Shown piece after piece: positions 8,135 through 16,163 of a stretch of DNA of 64,000 nucleotides. Source of the DNA: HGM04593 sp045591315 (GTDB lineage: Bacteria > Bacteroidota > Bacteroidia > Bacteroidales > Bacteroidaceae); NCBI GenBank assembly GCA_045591315.1, contig JAZNSN010000026.1, positions 62,001 to 126,000 of the forward strand, in the 5' to 3' direction. Position 1 is the first letter of the stretch; every line of letters begins with the position of its first letter. The notes beneath the pieces are model-generated. The model saw nothing but the letters and a program-made list of their open reading frames with translations. It did not search any database and had not been told where the DNA came from. The position numbers and the translations under genes were made by a program.

Positions 8135-10276
8135 TTACTTCACGATATTCATCTCATCGATAAGACGTTTGCAGCCTCCTAACTTGTCAATTACGAAGAG
8201 GACATAACGGATATCGACATTGATGCAACGCTGCAGGTTGTCGTCGAAGTTGATGTCACCGCTGAGCGATTCCCAGTTGCCGTCAAATGCAAGTCCTATA
8301 AGTTCTCCGCGTGAGTTCAGCACACCGCTTCCGCTGTTGCCGCCTGTGATGTCGTTAGTAGTAAGGAATGCTACAGGCATCTCTCCATTGGGGAGCGCAT
8401 ACTGGCCATAGTCCTTGGTCTCGTAAAGCTCCTTAAGACGTGCCGGCACGATAAACTCGCTGTTGTCAGGGTCTTCCTTCTCCATTACGCCCTTGAGAGT
8501 AGTGTAGTGGTTGAATGTAACGCCGTCCTTGGGCTGGTAAGACTTCACGTTGCCGTATGTGAGTCGCATTGTGAAGTTGGCATCGGGATATACGGGTGCA
8601 CCATTTGCCATCTCCATGATACCTCTTATATATGTCTTGTGCAGCGGGTTCATCACCTTTGCGAACTCCTGGGTTTTTGTAGCCAGTTCAAGGTATGAAG
8701 AGTATATCGCAAAGCGTAGCTTATATGCCGGATCATTCTCGAAAGCCTTGAGTGTAGGCTTCTTCATGAACTTGTCGAAGTTGCTCTTGTTGGCAAGGAT
8801 TGATTTGCTATATACCATGTCGAGATACTTGTCTGTATCTCCCTTGTACTTTGCATATACTTCGTTGAGGTAAGCGTTACGTTCTTCTGGCTTTGTAAGC
8901 TCAAAGTAGAGAGGAAGTACCTGTTTGGCGATGCGGAGGTCAATCTCATGTATATAGTCGCGGTTGTGAAGCCAGTTGTAGATATTCTCCATGGTGCCGG
9001 CAATGGCATCGGGGCTGTCGAATACCTTCCTGTTGCCCTCAGTGAGGTTGCGTGAGAAGAATTCCACATTGCTTATAAGTTCAGTGGTAAGTGTCATGAG
9101 GTAAACAGTGCGGTTCATCTCTGCAACGCATGCATTTATCTTCTCGACTACAGCCGCATACTCGCTCTTGCCGTTCTGTTCTGCCCATAGCTTGAATGAA
9201 GCCTCCTCGGCAAGCTTGGTCTCAACCACCTTGTTATCTACAATGGCTTTGTTCATTCCTATGGAGTTCTTCCAATAGTTGCTTATGCGTGCGAGCTTAT
9301 TGGCATATTTGATGGCGATATCCTCGCTTTTCTCCATCTCTTCGCGGATAATCTTAAGGGTTACGTCGCGCATTGCTATGCGTGGCTCATTGCCCTGATA
9401 CATTCTCTGCTTTACCTCATCGCCGGTAAGGTAGCGTGAGGTGCTTCCGGGGAATCCCATAATCATGGCAAAGTCGCCATACTCAAAGCCTGCAAGAGAA
9501 ATGCTCAGGTGCTTCGGAGTGCTCAATGGCACGTTCTCCTTGCTATAGGCAGCCGGGTTACCGTTCTTGTCGGCATAGATGCGGAATACAGAGAAGTCGC
9601 CAGTGTGGCGTGGCCACATCCAGTTGTCGGTCTCGCCGCCGAACTTTCCGATTGAGTTGGGGGGTGTGGCTACAAGGCGCACATCGGTATATTTCTTGTA
9701 ATATACAAGATAGAACCTGTTGCCTTCGAAGTATGGCAACAACTGCGGGTACATGTGTTCTTTGCCTTCGATGTTGTCTGCCTTGAACAACTCCATGCCA
9801 ATCTTGGCAAGTTCCTGACGGTTGAAAGACTGCTCTTCGGTAATCTTGCCCTCTCTTATACGGCTGTTTATCTCGTCTGTCACATCCTTTATCTTTACAA
9901 CGAAGGTGAATGCGATATTCTCGCACGGGAGCTCCTCTTCATAGCTCTGGCTCCAGAAACCGTTGTGCAGGTAGTTGTGCTCGACAGTACTCAGTTGCTG
10001 TATGAAACTGAAACCGCAGTGGTGGTTTGTGATTACAAGGCCGTTAGGCGATATTACTTCACCGGTACATCCTCCGCCAAAAATGCCTATGGCATCCTTG
10101 ATTGAAGGAGCGTCGGGTGAGTATATGTCATCTACCGAAATGTTGAGTCCCTGCTTGCGCATCTGGTCCTCAAGGTTCTGCTGACGCATCAGCTGTAGAA
10201 GCCACATTCCCTCGTCAGCCATGAGCTGCGGGGTGGCGAGTACTGCAATGAGCAGTGTTGCAAATAGTTTTCTCAT
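8135..10276 (-). CDS. S46-family dipeptidyl peptidase, DPP7-like
   Basis: 713 residues, normal for S46. A signal peptide (about 1-20) places it in the periplasm. The catalytic His is in TNHHCGF (residue 85), and the Ser is in GGNSGS (Ser648) near the C-terminus, in a chymotrypsin-like double barrel with a helical insert. S46 enzymes release dipeptides from peptide N-termini and feed Bacteroidetes that live on protein. The residue 18 after the catalytic Ser, reported to set P1 preference (Gly in DPP7, Arg in DPP11), is Gly here (in AFDGNWE), so I predict preference for hydrophobic P1 rather than Asp/Glu. It has its own promoter and terminator. Confidence 0.92.
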   Translation of the reverse strand: MRKLFATLLIAVLATPQLMADEGMWLLQLMRQQNLEDQMRKQGLNISVDDIYSPDAPSIKDAIGIFGGGCTGEVISPNGLVITNHHCGFSFIQQLSTVEHNYLHNGFWSQSYEEELPCENIAFTFVVKIKDVTDEINSRIREGKITEEQSFNRQELAKIGMELFKADNIEGKEHMYPQLLPYFEGNRFYLVYYKKYTDVRLVATPPNSIGKFGGETDNWMWPRHTGDFSVFRIYADKNGNPAAYSKENVPLSTPKHLSISLAGFEYGDFAMIMGFPGSTSRYLTGDEVKQRMYQGNEPRIAMRDVTLKIIREEMEKSEDIAIKYANKLARISNYWKNSIGMNKAIVDNKVVETKLAEEASFKLWAEQNGKSEYAAVVEKINACVAEMNRTVYLMTLTTELISNVEFFSRNLTEGNRKVFDSPDAIAGTMENIYNWLHNRDYIHEIDLRIAKQVLPLYFELTKPEERNAYLNEVYAKYKGDTDKYLDMVYSKSILANKSNFDKFMKKPTLKAFENDPAYKLRFAIYSSYLELATKTQEFAKVMNPLHKTYIRGIMEMANGAPVYPDANFTMRLTYGNVKSYQPKDGVTFNHYTTLKGVMEKEDPDNSEFIVPARLKELYETKDYGQYALPNGEMPVAFLTTNDITGGNSGSGVLNSRGELIGLAFDGNWESLSGDINFDDNLQRCINVDIRYVLFVIDKLGGCKRLIDEMNIVK

Positions 10277-10315
10277 AATGATATTTTGTTTTTTTTTGAA
10301 AAATGTTCCAATATG

Positions 10316-10323
10316 CGAAGATA
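10316..10323 (-). promoter_or_regulatory. Candidate -7 element of the S46 peptidase gene
   Basis: TATCTTCG on the minus strand, 40 bases before the ATG. No clear -33 TTG is seen at the expected distance. Confidence 0.5.
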
Positions 10324-10462
10324 CGCCAAAAAATGCTCTTATTTGTCTGTTTGTAAATGTTTTTTAATCATTGGAGGCTTTTTGTTAAAAGGAACGCATC
10401 TCTGTTTTCCTTTTTTAATATTTAATAAGAATATACCCTTTCCGTGGTATAAGTTTCTGTAC

Positions 10463-10470
10463 TATATTTG
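10463..10470 (+). promoter_or_regulatory. Candidate -7 element of the DUF4369 lipoprotein gene
   Basis: TATATTTG, an exact -7 match, 40 bases before the ATG at 10511. No good -33 TTG. It supports the start at 10511 over upstream in-frame codons. Confidence 0.55.
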
Positions 10471-10510
10471 CTTCATGCTCAACAACAGCTATGCTATAAA
10501 ACGAATTGCT

Positions 10511-11197
10511 ATGTTCAGGTTTCTTGTACTCTCTTTCTCTGTTCTCTTTTTGCTGCTGAACTCCTCATGCGGCAGGAATGGATATACGCTTAACGGCAGT
10601 GTGGCGCATAGCTTCTTCAATGGCGATTCTGTCTATGCGGTTTCTTTGTCATCCGACAGCTTTGCCGTTGTTTCCAAAGGAGTTATAGAAGGAGGTACGT
10701 TCTTTTTGTCCGGCAATACTGATTCTATAATAATTGCATCGTTGTATATATCACAAAGACTGATTGTTCCTTTTGTGACAGAGGCAGGAGATATTATTGT
10801 TTCTATAGGTGAAGATGGGGCTAGGGTCAAGGGCACGCCTCTTAACGATGCTTTGGGGAACTATCTGGCTGTCAAGGACAGTTTCGACATGCTCATGACT
10901 GATATATTGCGCAACGAGGCCCGTCTGCTCATGGAGGGTGTTCCTGCAAATGAAGCACGTAAACTTGTTGAGCAGGATTTTGTTCTCGCGTTAGATGATG
11001 TCGAGACGTATATCGACAGTTTGGTACGTGCACATTATAATGATGCCGTAGGGCCATTTGTTTTGGGCCTGTACTGTAATGGCATGAACTATGGAATGCT
11101 GCGTCCTAAGATACAGACCCTTATAAATGACGCACCTAAGAGCTTCCGTAACAGCCGTTTTACGGAATCTCTCAGGATGCTTAAGAATGACAGGTAA
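10511..11197 (+). CDS. DUF4369-domain lipoprotein
   Basis: 228 residues from the ATG at 10511. The open frame extends 75 codons upstream, but that part overlaps the promoter and looks non-coding. A hydrophobic leader ends at LLLNSSC, a relaxed lipobox, so it is probably a lipoprotein. Residues about 27-115 (YTLNGSV to ITVSI-like strands) match the beta-rich DUF4369 domain, which usually precedes a thioredoxin domain in Bacteroidales. Here a helical tail follows instead, with no thioredoxin domain, so it is a short family member of unknown role. The gene ends two bases from the convergent plsC-like gene with no terminator between them. Confidence 0.75.
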   Translation: MFRFLVLSFSVLFLLLNSSCGRNGYTLNGSVAHSFFNGDSVYAVSLSSDSFAVVSKGVIEGGTFFLSGNTDSIIIASLYISQRLIVPFVTEAGDIIVSIGEDGARVKGTPLNDALGNYLAVKDSFDMLMTDILRNEARLLMEGVPANEARKLVEQDFVLALDDVETYIDSLVRAHYNDAVGPFVLGLYCNGMNYGMLRPKIQTLINDAPKSFRNSRFTESLRMLKNDR

Positions 11198-11199
11198 TC

Positions 11200-11940
11200 T
11201 TACTTCTCTTCCAGTGCGCTTGCTATAGCTGCACGTGTCTCCTGCATCATTCGTTCCACATTCTCGCTGTCACGTCCTTTGCACTCTACAGGAGCGTGGA
11301 ATGTGAGCGTTATCGGTGACCAGTGCAAGCACTTGCATCCTTTTGGAAGAATGTCGTACGAACCTTGTATTGTAACAGGTATAATCGGTTTCTGTGCCAT
11401 GTTCGCAATGACGAATGCTCCCTTCTTGAACGGGCCCAGCTTGCCGTCGGCGCAACGTGTTCCTTCGGCAAAAATTGTCATTGACTTGCCGCCTTTCAGA
11501 ATGTTCAAAGCCTTTCTCAGGAGGTCCTTCTGCGGAGTGGTGCGGTTTACGAATATATGGTCGGTCTCGGCGCATGCCTTGCCAAGCAAAGGCACTTTGC
11601 GCAGAGATTCCTTCATAATCCATTTGAAGTTCTTGGTTGCATAGCCATACATTACAAGAACATCGAACATGCCCTGGTGGTTTGCAACAAAAATGTAGTT
11701 CTTCTCCTTGCTTCTGTCAACATATTTGTCCCGGTCAACTATCCTTACAGGGATAAAGAACAGCCAACAGGTCAGCTTGCACCATATAATGGCCGGGTAA
11801 TAGTCGCCGTTCTTTACTTTCAGATACTTGCCGAACACTAGAATTGCAATAGATGTCAGGCCTGTAAGCAGAATCGCTGCCCACCATGCAAAAACAACCT
11901 GATAGAGCACGTAGAATGGGTGTAGAATCTTCTTCAGCAT
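11200..11940 (-). CDS. plsC: 1-acyl-sn-glycerol-3-phosphate acyltransferase (PlsC family)
   Basis: 246 residues. An N-terminal hydrophobic segment (about 10-35) anchors it to the inner membrane. The acyltransferase motifs are clear: NHQGMFD (the HX4D catalytic motif, about residue 92), FVNR, and FAEGTRC (phosphate-binding motif). It transfers an acyl group to lysophosphatidate to make phosphatidate for phospholipids. It lies 72 bases downstream of the MetH activation gene on the same strand with a candidate promoter between, so it may be transcribed from both. Other family members acylate ornithine lipids, which cannot be excluded. Confidence 0.85.
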   Translation of the reverse strand: MLKKILHPFYVLYQVVFAWWAAILLTGLTSIAILVFGKYLKVKNGDYYPAIIWCKLTCWLFFIPVRIVDRDKYVDRSKEKNYIFVANHQGMFDVLVMYGYATKNFKWIMKESLRKVPLLGKACAETDHIFVNRTTPQKDLLRKALNILKGGKSMTIFAEGTRCADGKLGPFKKGAFVIANMAQKPIIPVTIQGSYDILPKGCKCLHWSPITLTFHAPVECKGRDSENVERMMQETRAAIASALEEK

Positions 11941-11973
11941 ATTGGTCTGTCGTTTTTTTGTTCGTTAATGTTG

Positions 11974-12004
11974 TAAATATAGTGCTTTTTGGGATAAAAC
12001 CCAA
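11974..12004 (-). promoter_or_regulatory. Candidate promoter of plsC
   Basis: On the minus strand, TTG (complement of 12002-12004), 20 bases, then TATATTTA (complement of 11974-11981), one mismatch from TAnnTTTG. It lies between the upstream stop codon and the plsC ATG. Confidence 0.5.
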
Positions 12005-12012
12005 CTTTTGAC

Positions 12013-12828
12013 TCAAATCCCTATGTTCTTGGCAAGAAATTTTCTCAGTTCTTCTTCCGGAATGCCACGTCTTGATGCATAGTCGTGAAGCTGTTCATTG
12101 CCTATGGCTCCCACAGCGAAGTAGCGTGCCAGAGGGTGTTGCAGCATCATTCCGCATACCGATGAGTGGGGGCTCATGGCTCCATTAGATGTGAACTTGA
12201 TACCTATATCTGAAAGTTGCAGCAGCTTGTCGATAATGAATATGATGCTCTGGTCGGGAAGCGACGGGTAGCCTATTGCAGGGCGGATTCCTTGATATTC
12301 TTCTCTGTTGAGCTCCTCGACAGAGAGTTTCTCTCCCAGGGCATAGCCCCATAGTTCTTTTGAGCTCCTTACATCGCGGTGCATAAGGGTGGCTGTCGCT
12401 TCGGCAAGCCTGTCGGCAAGGGCCGATGAGAGAATTCTCATGTAGTCGTCGTTGATGTACTCCTGTCCGAAAGCGCTGTCAACCGTTGTGGCGAACAAGC
12501 CTATCTTGTCTCCGTATGGAGATACGTAGTCGCTAAGGCAAAGGTTGGGCTTGCCGGCTATGGCATGTTGTTGTCTCAACAACGGCAACAAAGTCTCCTC
12601 GATAATTATATTGTCACCGTCGCCTCTGGCATCGCATAACGCGAATATTGCATGCGTGGAGTATCTCTCTTGCATCTCATTCAGCATCTCATTCGCGTCA
12701 CGAACAACTTCATCGGCAGTGCTGCATCCTTTTGTGTTGGGGCTAAGCCCCCATGCATGAAGGAAATAGCTCCAGTCGATATATGGAACAAGTTCTGCAA
12801 TGCTATAGTGGAAAATATGCTTTTTCAT
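12013..12828 (-). CDS. Stand-alone vitamin B12-dependent methionine synthase activation-domain protein
   Basis: 271 residues. It matches the C-terminal AdoMet-binding reactivation domain of MetH, with the signature GIRPAIGYPSLPDQS and a downstream HSSVCGMMLQHP segment. In E. coli this domain is fused to MetH and uses AdoMet and reduced flavodoxin to rescue cob(II)alamin. Here it is a separate gene, as in other Bacteroidales, and presumably acts in trans on a MetH lacking the domain, which is not in this window. Its ATG overlaps the pyrC stop by four bases (ATGA), so translation is coupled to pyrC. Confidence 0.85.
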   Translation of the reverse strand: MKKHIFHYSIAELVPYIDWSYFLHAWGLSPNTKGCSTADEVVRDANEMLNEMQERYSTHAIFALCDARGDGDNIIIEETLLPLLRQQHAIAGKPNLCLSDYVSPYGDKIGLFATTVDSAFGQEYINDDYMRILSSALADRLAEATATLMHRDVRSSKELWGYALGEKLSVEELNREEYQGIRPAIGYPSLPDQSIIFIIDKLLQLSDIGIKFTSNGAMSPHSSVCGMMLQHPLARYFAVGAIGNEQLHDYASRRGIPEEELRKFLAKNIGI

Positions 12829-14162
12829 CGGTTGAAACGAAGTGCCTTACCATGTACTTCCTCATTGATTACGCCGTTGCTGTATGCGCACTCTCCATTT
12901 ACCCATGTCTGTTCGATGTTCCAGTTGAAAGTGTCGCCTTCAAACGGGCTCCAGCCGCATTTGCTTATAACATCCTCCTTTTCTACAGTGTGTGGCTTGC
13001 CCGGTGCTAATAGTACAAAGTCGGCATAGTAGCCTTTCTCGATGTAGCCGCGTCTGTCAATGTCGAATATCCTTGCCGGAGCATGGCACATTCTTTCGAC
13101 AAGGGTCTCGATAGTGAATACTCCTTTGTCAACAAGTTCAAGCATTGCAAGCAATGAGAACTGTATGCTCGGCATGCCCGATGCGGCCTTGAGTGCGCCC
13201 CCGATTTTGTCGTCGGGGTGATGCGGGGCGTGGTCGGTTCCAATGAGGTCTATTCTGCCGTCGGCCACAGCAGTGCGCAGAGCATTGCGGTCATCTGCAC
13301 TCTTTATGGCAGGGTTGCACTTGATTTTAGTGCCCAAGCGTGCATAGTCCTCATCGCAGAATGTGAGATGAGCCGGAGTCGCTTCTGCTGTTATATTCCT
13401 ATCTTCCTTGCCGAACAGTTCAAGCTCCCTTGCCGTGCTTATGTGCATTATGTGCAGCCTGGTGCCGAAGCGTCTTGCAAGTTCAACTGCACTTTCTGTG
13501 CTTCTGTAACATGCCTCTGCACTGCGTATCAGAGGGTGATACTTGACATCCGGGTCCTCTCCGGCCTCCTCCTTTATGCGTCTTGTGTTCTCCGAAATTA
13601 CAGAACCGTCTTCGCAGTGCACTGCTACGGGGAATCCCAAAGCTGCAGCCTTGCTGAAAATCCTTTCAAGTTCATTCTTCCTGTCAACAAGCATGTTCCC
13701 GGTACTTGAACCCATAAAGAGCTTTATTCCGCATGTCTTCTGCAGGTCTAGTTTCTCGAATTCATCTGCATTGCTGTTTGTCGCACCAAAGTAGAACGAG
13801 TAGTTGATGAGGCTCTCCTTTGCGGCTATGGTGTACTTCTCCTTCAAGGCTTCTATAGTGGTGGTCTGCGGAACTGTGTTCGGCATCTCCATGAATGATG
13901 TGACTCCACCGGCTGCAGCCGCACGGCTCTCTGTCGCTATCGTAGCCTTTTTTGTCAACCCCGGTTCGCGAAAGTGTACATGGTCGTCTATTACACCCGG
14001 TATAAGATAGAGCCCTGTAGCCTCTATTATCCTGTCGCATGGCAAGCGGGGCAGTTCGTCTTCTCTTAGAATCTCCACTATCTTGCCGTTGTTCACTACT
14101 ATCGAGCCACGGAACTGCTCGCCTCTGTTCACTATTGTCGGATTGCTTATAAGTGTACGCAT
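12825..14162 (-). CDS. pyrC: Dihydroorotase
   Basis: 445 residues from the ATG at 14162; a TTG two codons earlier is less likely. Amidohydrolase barrel with the zinc motif DDHVHFREPG (about 60-69), the AGGVTSFMEMPN segment, and GTDHAPHHPD (about 305). It is a class I (long) dihydroorotase that interconverts carbamoyl aspartate and dihydroorotate in pyrimidine synthesis. The family also includes hydantoinases, but HFREPG and TDHAPH favour dihydroorotase. It is the first gene of a pair with the MetH activation gene, a four-base overlap linking pyrimidine and methionine metabolism. Confidence 0.92.
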   Translation of the reverse strand: MRTLISNPTIVNRGEQFRGSIVVNNGKIVEILREDELPRLPCDRIIEATGLYLIPGVIDDHVHFREPGLTKKATIATESRAAAAGGVTSFMEMPNTVPQTTTIEALKEKYTIAAKESLINYSFYFGATNSNADEFEKLDLQKTCGIKLFMGSSTGNMLVDRKNELERIFSKAAALGFPVAVHCEDGSVISENTRRIKEEAGEDPDVKYHPLIRSAEACYRSTESAVELARRFGTRLHIMHISTARELELFGKEDRNITAEATPAHLTFCDEDYARLGTKIKCNPAIKSADDRNALRTAVADGRIDLIGTDHAPHHPDDKIGGALKAASGMPSIQFSLLAMLELVDKGVFTIETLVERMCHAPARIFDIDRRGYIEKGYYADFVLLAPGKPHTVEKEDVISKCGWSPFEGDTFNWNIEQTWVNGECAYSNGVINEEVHGKALRFNR

Positions 14163-14188
14163 AATCAAGGAAAGTGATTGTCTATTTG

Positions 14189-14196
14189 CGAAGATA
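14189..14196 (-). promoter_or_regulatory. Candidate -7 element of pyrC
   Basis: TATCTTCG on the minus strand, 27 bases before the ATG. No TTG at the usual spacing. Confidence 0.5.
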
Positions 14197-14246
14197 TAAA
14201 AAAAAGAGATATCAGTTTCGGGGAAACAAATATTTTGTCGGCCGGG

Positions 14247-14277
14247 TTGCAGGATTTGGTTTGAATAATTATATTTG
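14247..14277 (+). promoter_or_regulatory. Strong promoter of an unexplained transcript
   Basis: TTG (14247-14249), 20 bases, then TATATTTG (14270-14277), an exact Bacteroidetes match. Transcription would start near 14284, about 355 bases ahead of the next protein start. Confidence 0.7.
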
Positions 14278-14283
14278 CACCAA

Positions 14284-14592
14284 CCTCAGCAGAGCCTGTG
14301 CAAACGGGTGAGTGGAGGGTGTTTGTTTTTTTTTGAAAGCGTTTATTGGCGCTTTGTTCTTGACGTTTCGAAATCTGGTAAATTTCAATTACAGTCAAAG
14401 ACAAGGCAACGATAGATGTCTATGGTGTGTATTTATACACTTGGTGATAATTAGGGTTTTCCCAACATTATTGCCTGTTGTGTGTTATGCATAACGGCGT
14501 AGGCTCTGCGTTGCTCGTTCCGACTGTAATGGGCATACCAGAGCCTCGAAGCGTGGAACGGGTAACAGTACAGTTCCTACGCTTTTCTTTTT
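14284..14592 (+). ncRNA. Candidate structured non-coding RNA or long leader, family not recognised
   Basis: A segment of about 310 bases begins at a canonical promoter and ends in a stem GCGTAGG/CCTACGC (14497-14503 with 14576-14582) followed by TTTTCTTTTT, like an intrinsic terminator. Within it, AGGCTCTGC (14501-14509) can pair with GCAGAGCCT at the 5' end (14289-14297), or its first eight bases can pair with CAGAGCCT (14539-14546), and both compete with the terminator stem. Further pairs are CGTTCC/GGAACG (14516-14521 with 14555-14560) and AAAGCG/CGCTTT near 14336. No open frame looks coding. I see no tmRNA, RNase P or SRP signatures; 6S RNA cannot be ruled out by eye. Confidence 0.45.
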
Positions 14593-14639
14593 ATTTAAAT
14601 GCCGGTTATGGGGCTGCCGGTAAAAAATACTATGCGTTT

Positions 14640-15020
14640 ATGAAAACACTTAGATTTTTGCAGTTTATGTTAATGTCGGTTCTTCTTTTCGGTTTTGTAG
14701 CCTGTGGCGGAGATGATGACGATGAGGCTTCGTCATCATCTTCTTCACCACTGGTCGGCCGTTGGAAGTATCGTAATGTGACCCTTGTAATTGAGTCGGA
14801 CAATACCGGTTACCGAAAGTGGGAGTTTGATGAGGAGCCCGCTGATTACGACTGTTTTGCATGGAAATGTACCGATACTCAACTGTTTTTGTCATATGAT
14901 GGCAAGGGTGATATAGAAGAGTACGAGAGAACATACATGTATTATTATACTATTGTTGATGATATTCTCTCCTTGCATTACGACGATGGGGAGTATATGG
15001 GTGCATACAAGAGACAATGA
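14640..15020 (+). CDS. Small lipocalin-like surface lipoprotein
   Basis: 126 residues from the ATG at 14640; the open frame reaches back to 14478, but that part falls in the structured RNA. A signal sequence ends at FGFVAC, and the mature protein starts CGGDDDDEASSSSSS. The acidic run after the Cys fits the Bacteroidetes lipoprotein export signal, so it should be surface exposed. The rest (PLVGRWKY..VTLVIESDNTG..) resembles the short lipocalin-like beta sheets common in Bacteroidales lipoproteins. Function unknown. It may depend on read-through from the upstream RNA, since no separate promoter is obvious. Confidence 0.7.
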   Translation: MKTLRFLQFMLMSVLLFGFVACGGDDDDEASSSSSSPLVGRWKYRNVTLVIESDNTGYRKWEFDEEPADYDCFAWKCTDTQLFLSYDGKGDIEEYERTYMYYYTIVDDILSLHYDDGEYMGAYKRQ

Positions 15021-15041
15021 GGGTTGTTTCGGCTTTATTGT

Positions 15042-15078
15042 AAAAAGCGAGATTGCCTATCGGGCAATCTCGCTTTTT
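15042..15078. terminator. Bidirectional terminator overlapping the end of the HIT gene
   Basis: A 16-bp stem (15042-15057 with 15063-15078) and a five-base loop, with A and T runs at its outer ends. The right arm encodes the last residues of the HIT protein and the loop contains its stop codon. Confidence 0.85.
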
Positions 15079-15455
15079 ATCTTATCGGCAATCTCCTTGA
15101 ACTCTTCAGGGGTAAGCTTCAGCTTAGGGTTCGTGAAGAGCATGTCTCTCTCGCTTTGCATCGGTACAAGGTGTATGTGTGCGTGCGGAACCTCAAGCCC
15201 CAACACGGCCTGCCCAACTTTGATGCATGGGAAAGCACGCTTGATGCCCTCTGCAACCTTCTTGGCAAATACCTGCATTGCTCCAATCTCCTCGTCTGTG
15301 AGGTCGAAGAAGTAGTCAACCTCTCGTTTGGGAATTACAAGGGTGTGTCCCTTTGCAAGCGGATTGATATCAAGGAATGCATAGAACTGCTCATTCTCAG
15401 CCACCTTGTAGCTGGGAATCTCTCCTGCAACTATCATGCTGAATATTGTTGCCAT
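15057..15455 (-). CDS. HIT-family nucleotide hydrolase
   Basis: 132 residues. The histidine triad HAHIHLV (about residues 90-96) and the N-terminal FSMIVAGEIPSYKV segment identify an Hint-type HIT protein. These hydrolyse nucleoside phosphoramidates or adenylylated species; the physiological substrate is not known. The gene follows greA on the same strand with an 11-base gap and is surely in its operon. Its last codons lie in a bidirectional terminator stem. Confidence 0.9.
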   Translation of the reverse strand: MATIFSMIVAGEIPSYKVAENEQFYAFLDINPLAKGHTLVIPKREVDYFFDLTDEEIGAMQVFAKKVAEGIKRAFPCIKVGQAVLGLEVPHAHIHLVPMQSERDMLFTNPKLKLTPEEFKEIADKIKSEIAR

Positions 15456-15466
15456 AGCTCCTTGCT

Positions 15467-15928
15467 TTAGAATGTGATGCTTGTAATCTCAAGGTAGAGC
15501 TTGCCTTGCGGAACGGTAATCTCTGCAACATCGCCAATCTTCTTGCCGAGGAGTCCCTTGGCAATAGGGGTGTTGATTGAAATCTTTGCCTCGCGAAGGT
15601 TTGCCTCGCTCTCTGGAACGATTGTATATTGCATTGCAGCACCGGTCTTTGTGTTCTTCAAGCCAACCTTGGTGAGAACCTGTACAGTGTCGGTGTTGAG
15701 CTTTGAGGTATCGATGATTTTTGCATCGGCAATAACCATCTTGAGTTCGTTGATTCTCATCTCCAACAAACCCTGTGCCTCCTTTGCAGCATCGTATTCC
15801 GCGTTCTCCGACAAGTCTCCCTTGTCGCGTGCTTCTGCTATCTGGCGCACAACTTCCGGACGTTTTGCTTCCAGCTCCTTTAAATCGGCCAACAATTTCT
15901 TGTAGCCTTCTTCTGACATATAGCTCAT
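15467..15928 (-). CDS. greA: Transcription elongation factor GreA
   Basis: 153 residues. N-terminal coiled coil (about 1-75; YMSEEGYKKLLADLKELE, and ARDKGDLSENAEYDAAKEAQ with the acidic tip DLSENAEYDAAK) and C-terminal FKBP-like domain (about 82-153; NTPIAKGLLGKKIGDVAEI). GreA inserts into the RNA polymerase secondary channel and triggers cleavage of backtracked RNA. The first of two ATGs is chosen because family members start with a short residue run before the second Met. It is the promoter-proximal gene of the greA-HIT operon, with a leader of about 140 bases. Confidence 0.95.
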   Translation of the reverse strand: MSYMSEEGYKKLLADLKELEAKRPEVVRQIAEARDKGDLSENAEYDAAKEAQGLLEMRINELKMVIADAKIIDTSKLNTDTVQVLTKVGLKNTKTGAAMQYTIVPESEANLREAKISINTPIAKGLLGKKIGDVAEITVPQGKLYLEITSITF

Positions 15929-16029
15929 GTTTAATTAGTTTTATTTTATTGAATATTATCCTATAACAATTGTCCGGGAAAATGTTTCAAGATGCTTCGT
16001 CTCTTTTTGAAAAACACTAAAACAAAGGA

Positions 16030-16052
16030 TTCCAACACTAGTGCTGGAACCC
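16030..16052 (-). promoter_or_regulatory. Hairpin in the greA leader
   Basis: An inverted repeat centred on CACTAGTG with outer arms TTCCA/TGGAA and one A-C mismatch lies inside the transcribed leader of greA. Its role is unknown. Confidence 0.45.
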
Positions 16053-16073
16053 ATTTCCCTTACTTTACTTTTG

Positions 16074-16104
16074 CAAAGGTAGCTTCTTTTGGCAAAAAAC
16101 CAAA
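16074..16104 (-). promoter_or_regulatory. Promoter of the greA operon
   Basis: On the minus strand, TTTG (complement of 16101-16104), 19 bases, then TACCTTTG (complement of 16074-16081), a near-ideal Bacteroidetes promoter. Confidence 0.75.
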
Positions 16105-16163
16105 ATTTATGCGTTGAATTTTTATCTATTATCCTTTTATAACTCTTTTTGTGATATGCGCCG

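Noticed and set aside
9526..9546. Sigma-54 -24/-12 site (TGGCAC and TTGC)
   Set aside because: The spacer is seven bases rather than five and the site is inside the S46 peptidase gene.
14284..14592. RNase P RNA, tmRNA or cobalamin riboswitch
   Set aside because: No AGTCCGGGC-type RNase P core, no tRNA-like ends of tmRNA, and no B12-box sequence.
14478..14639. Upstream extension of the small lipoprotein reading frame
   Set aside because: It would put 54 residues before a clear signal peptide and lies inside the structured RNA and its terminator stem.
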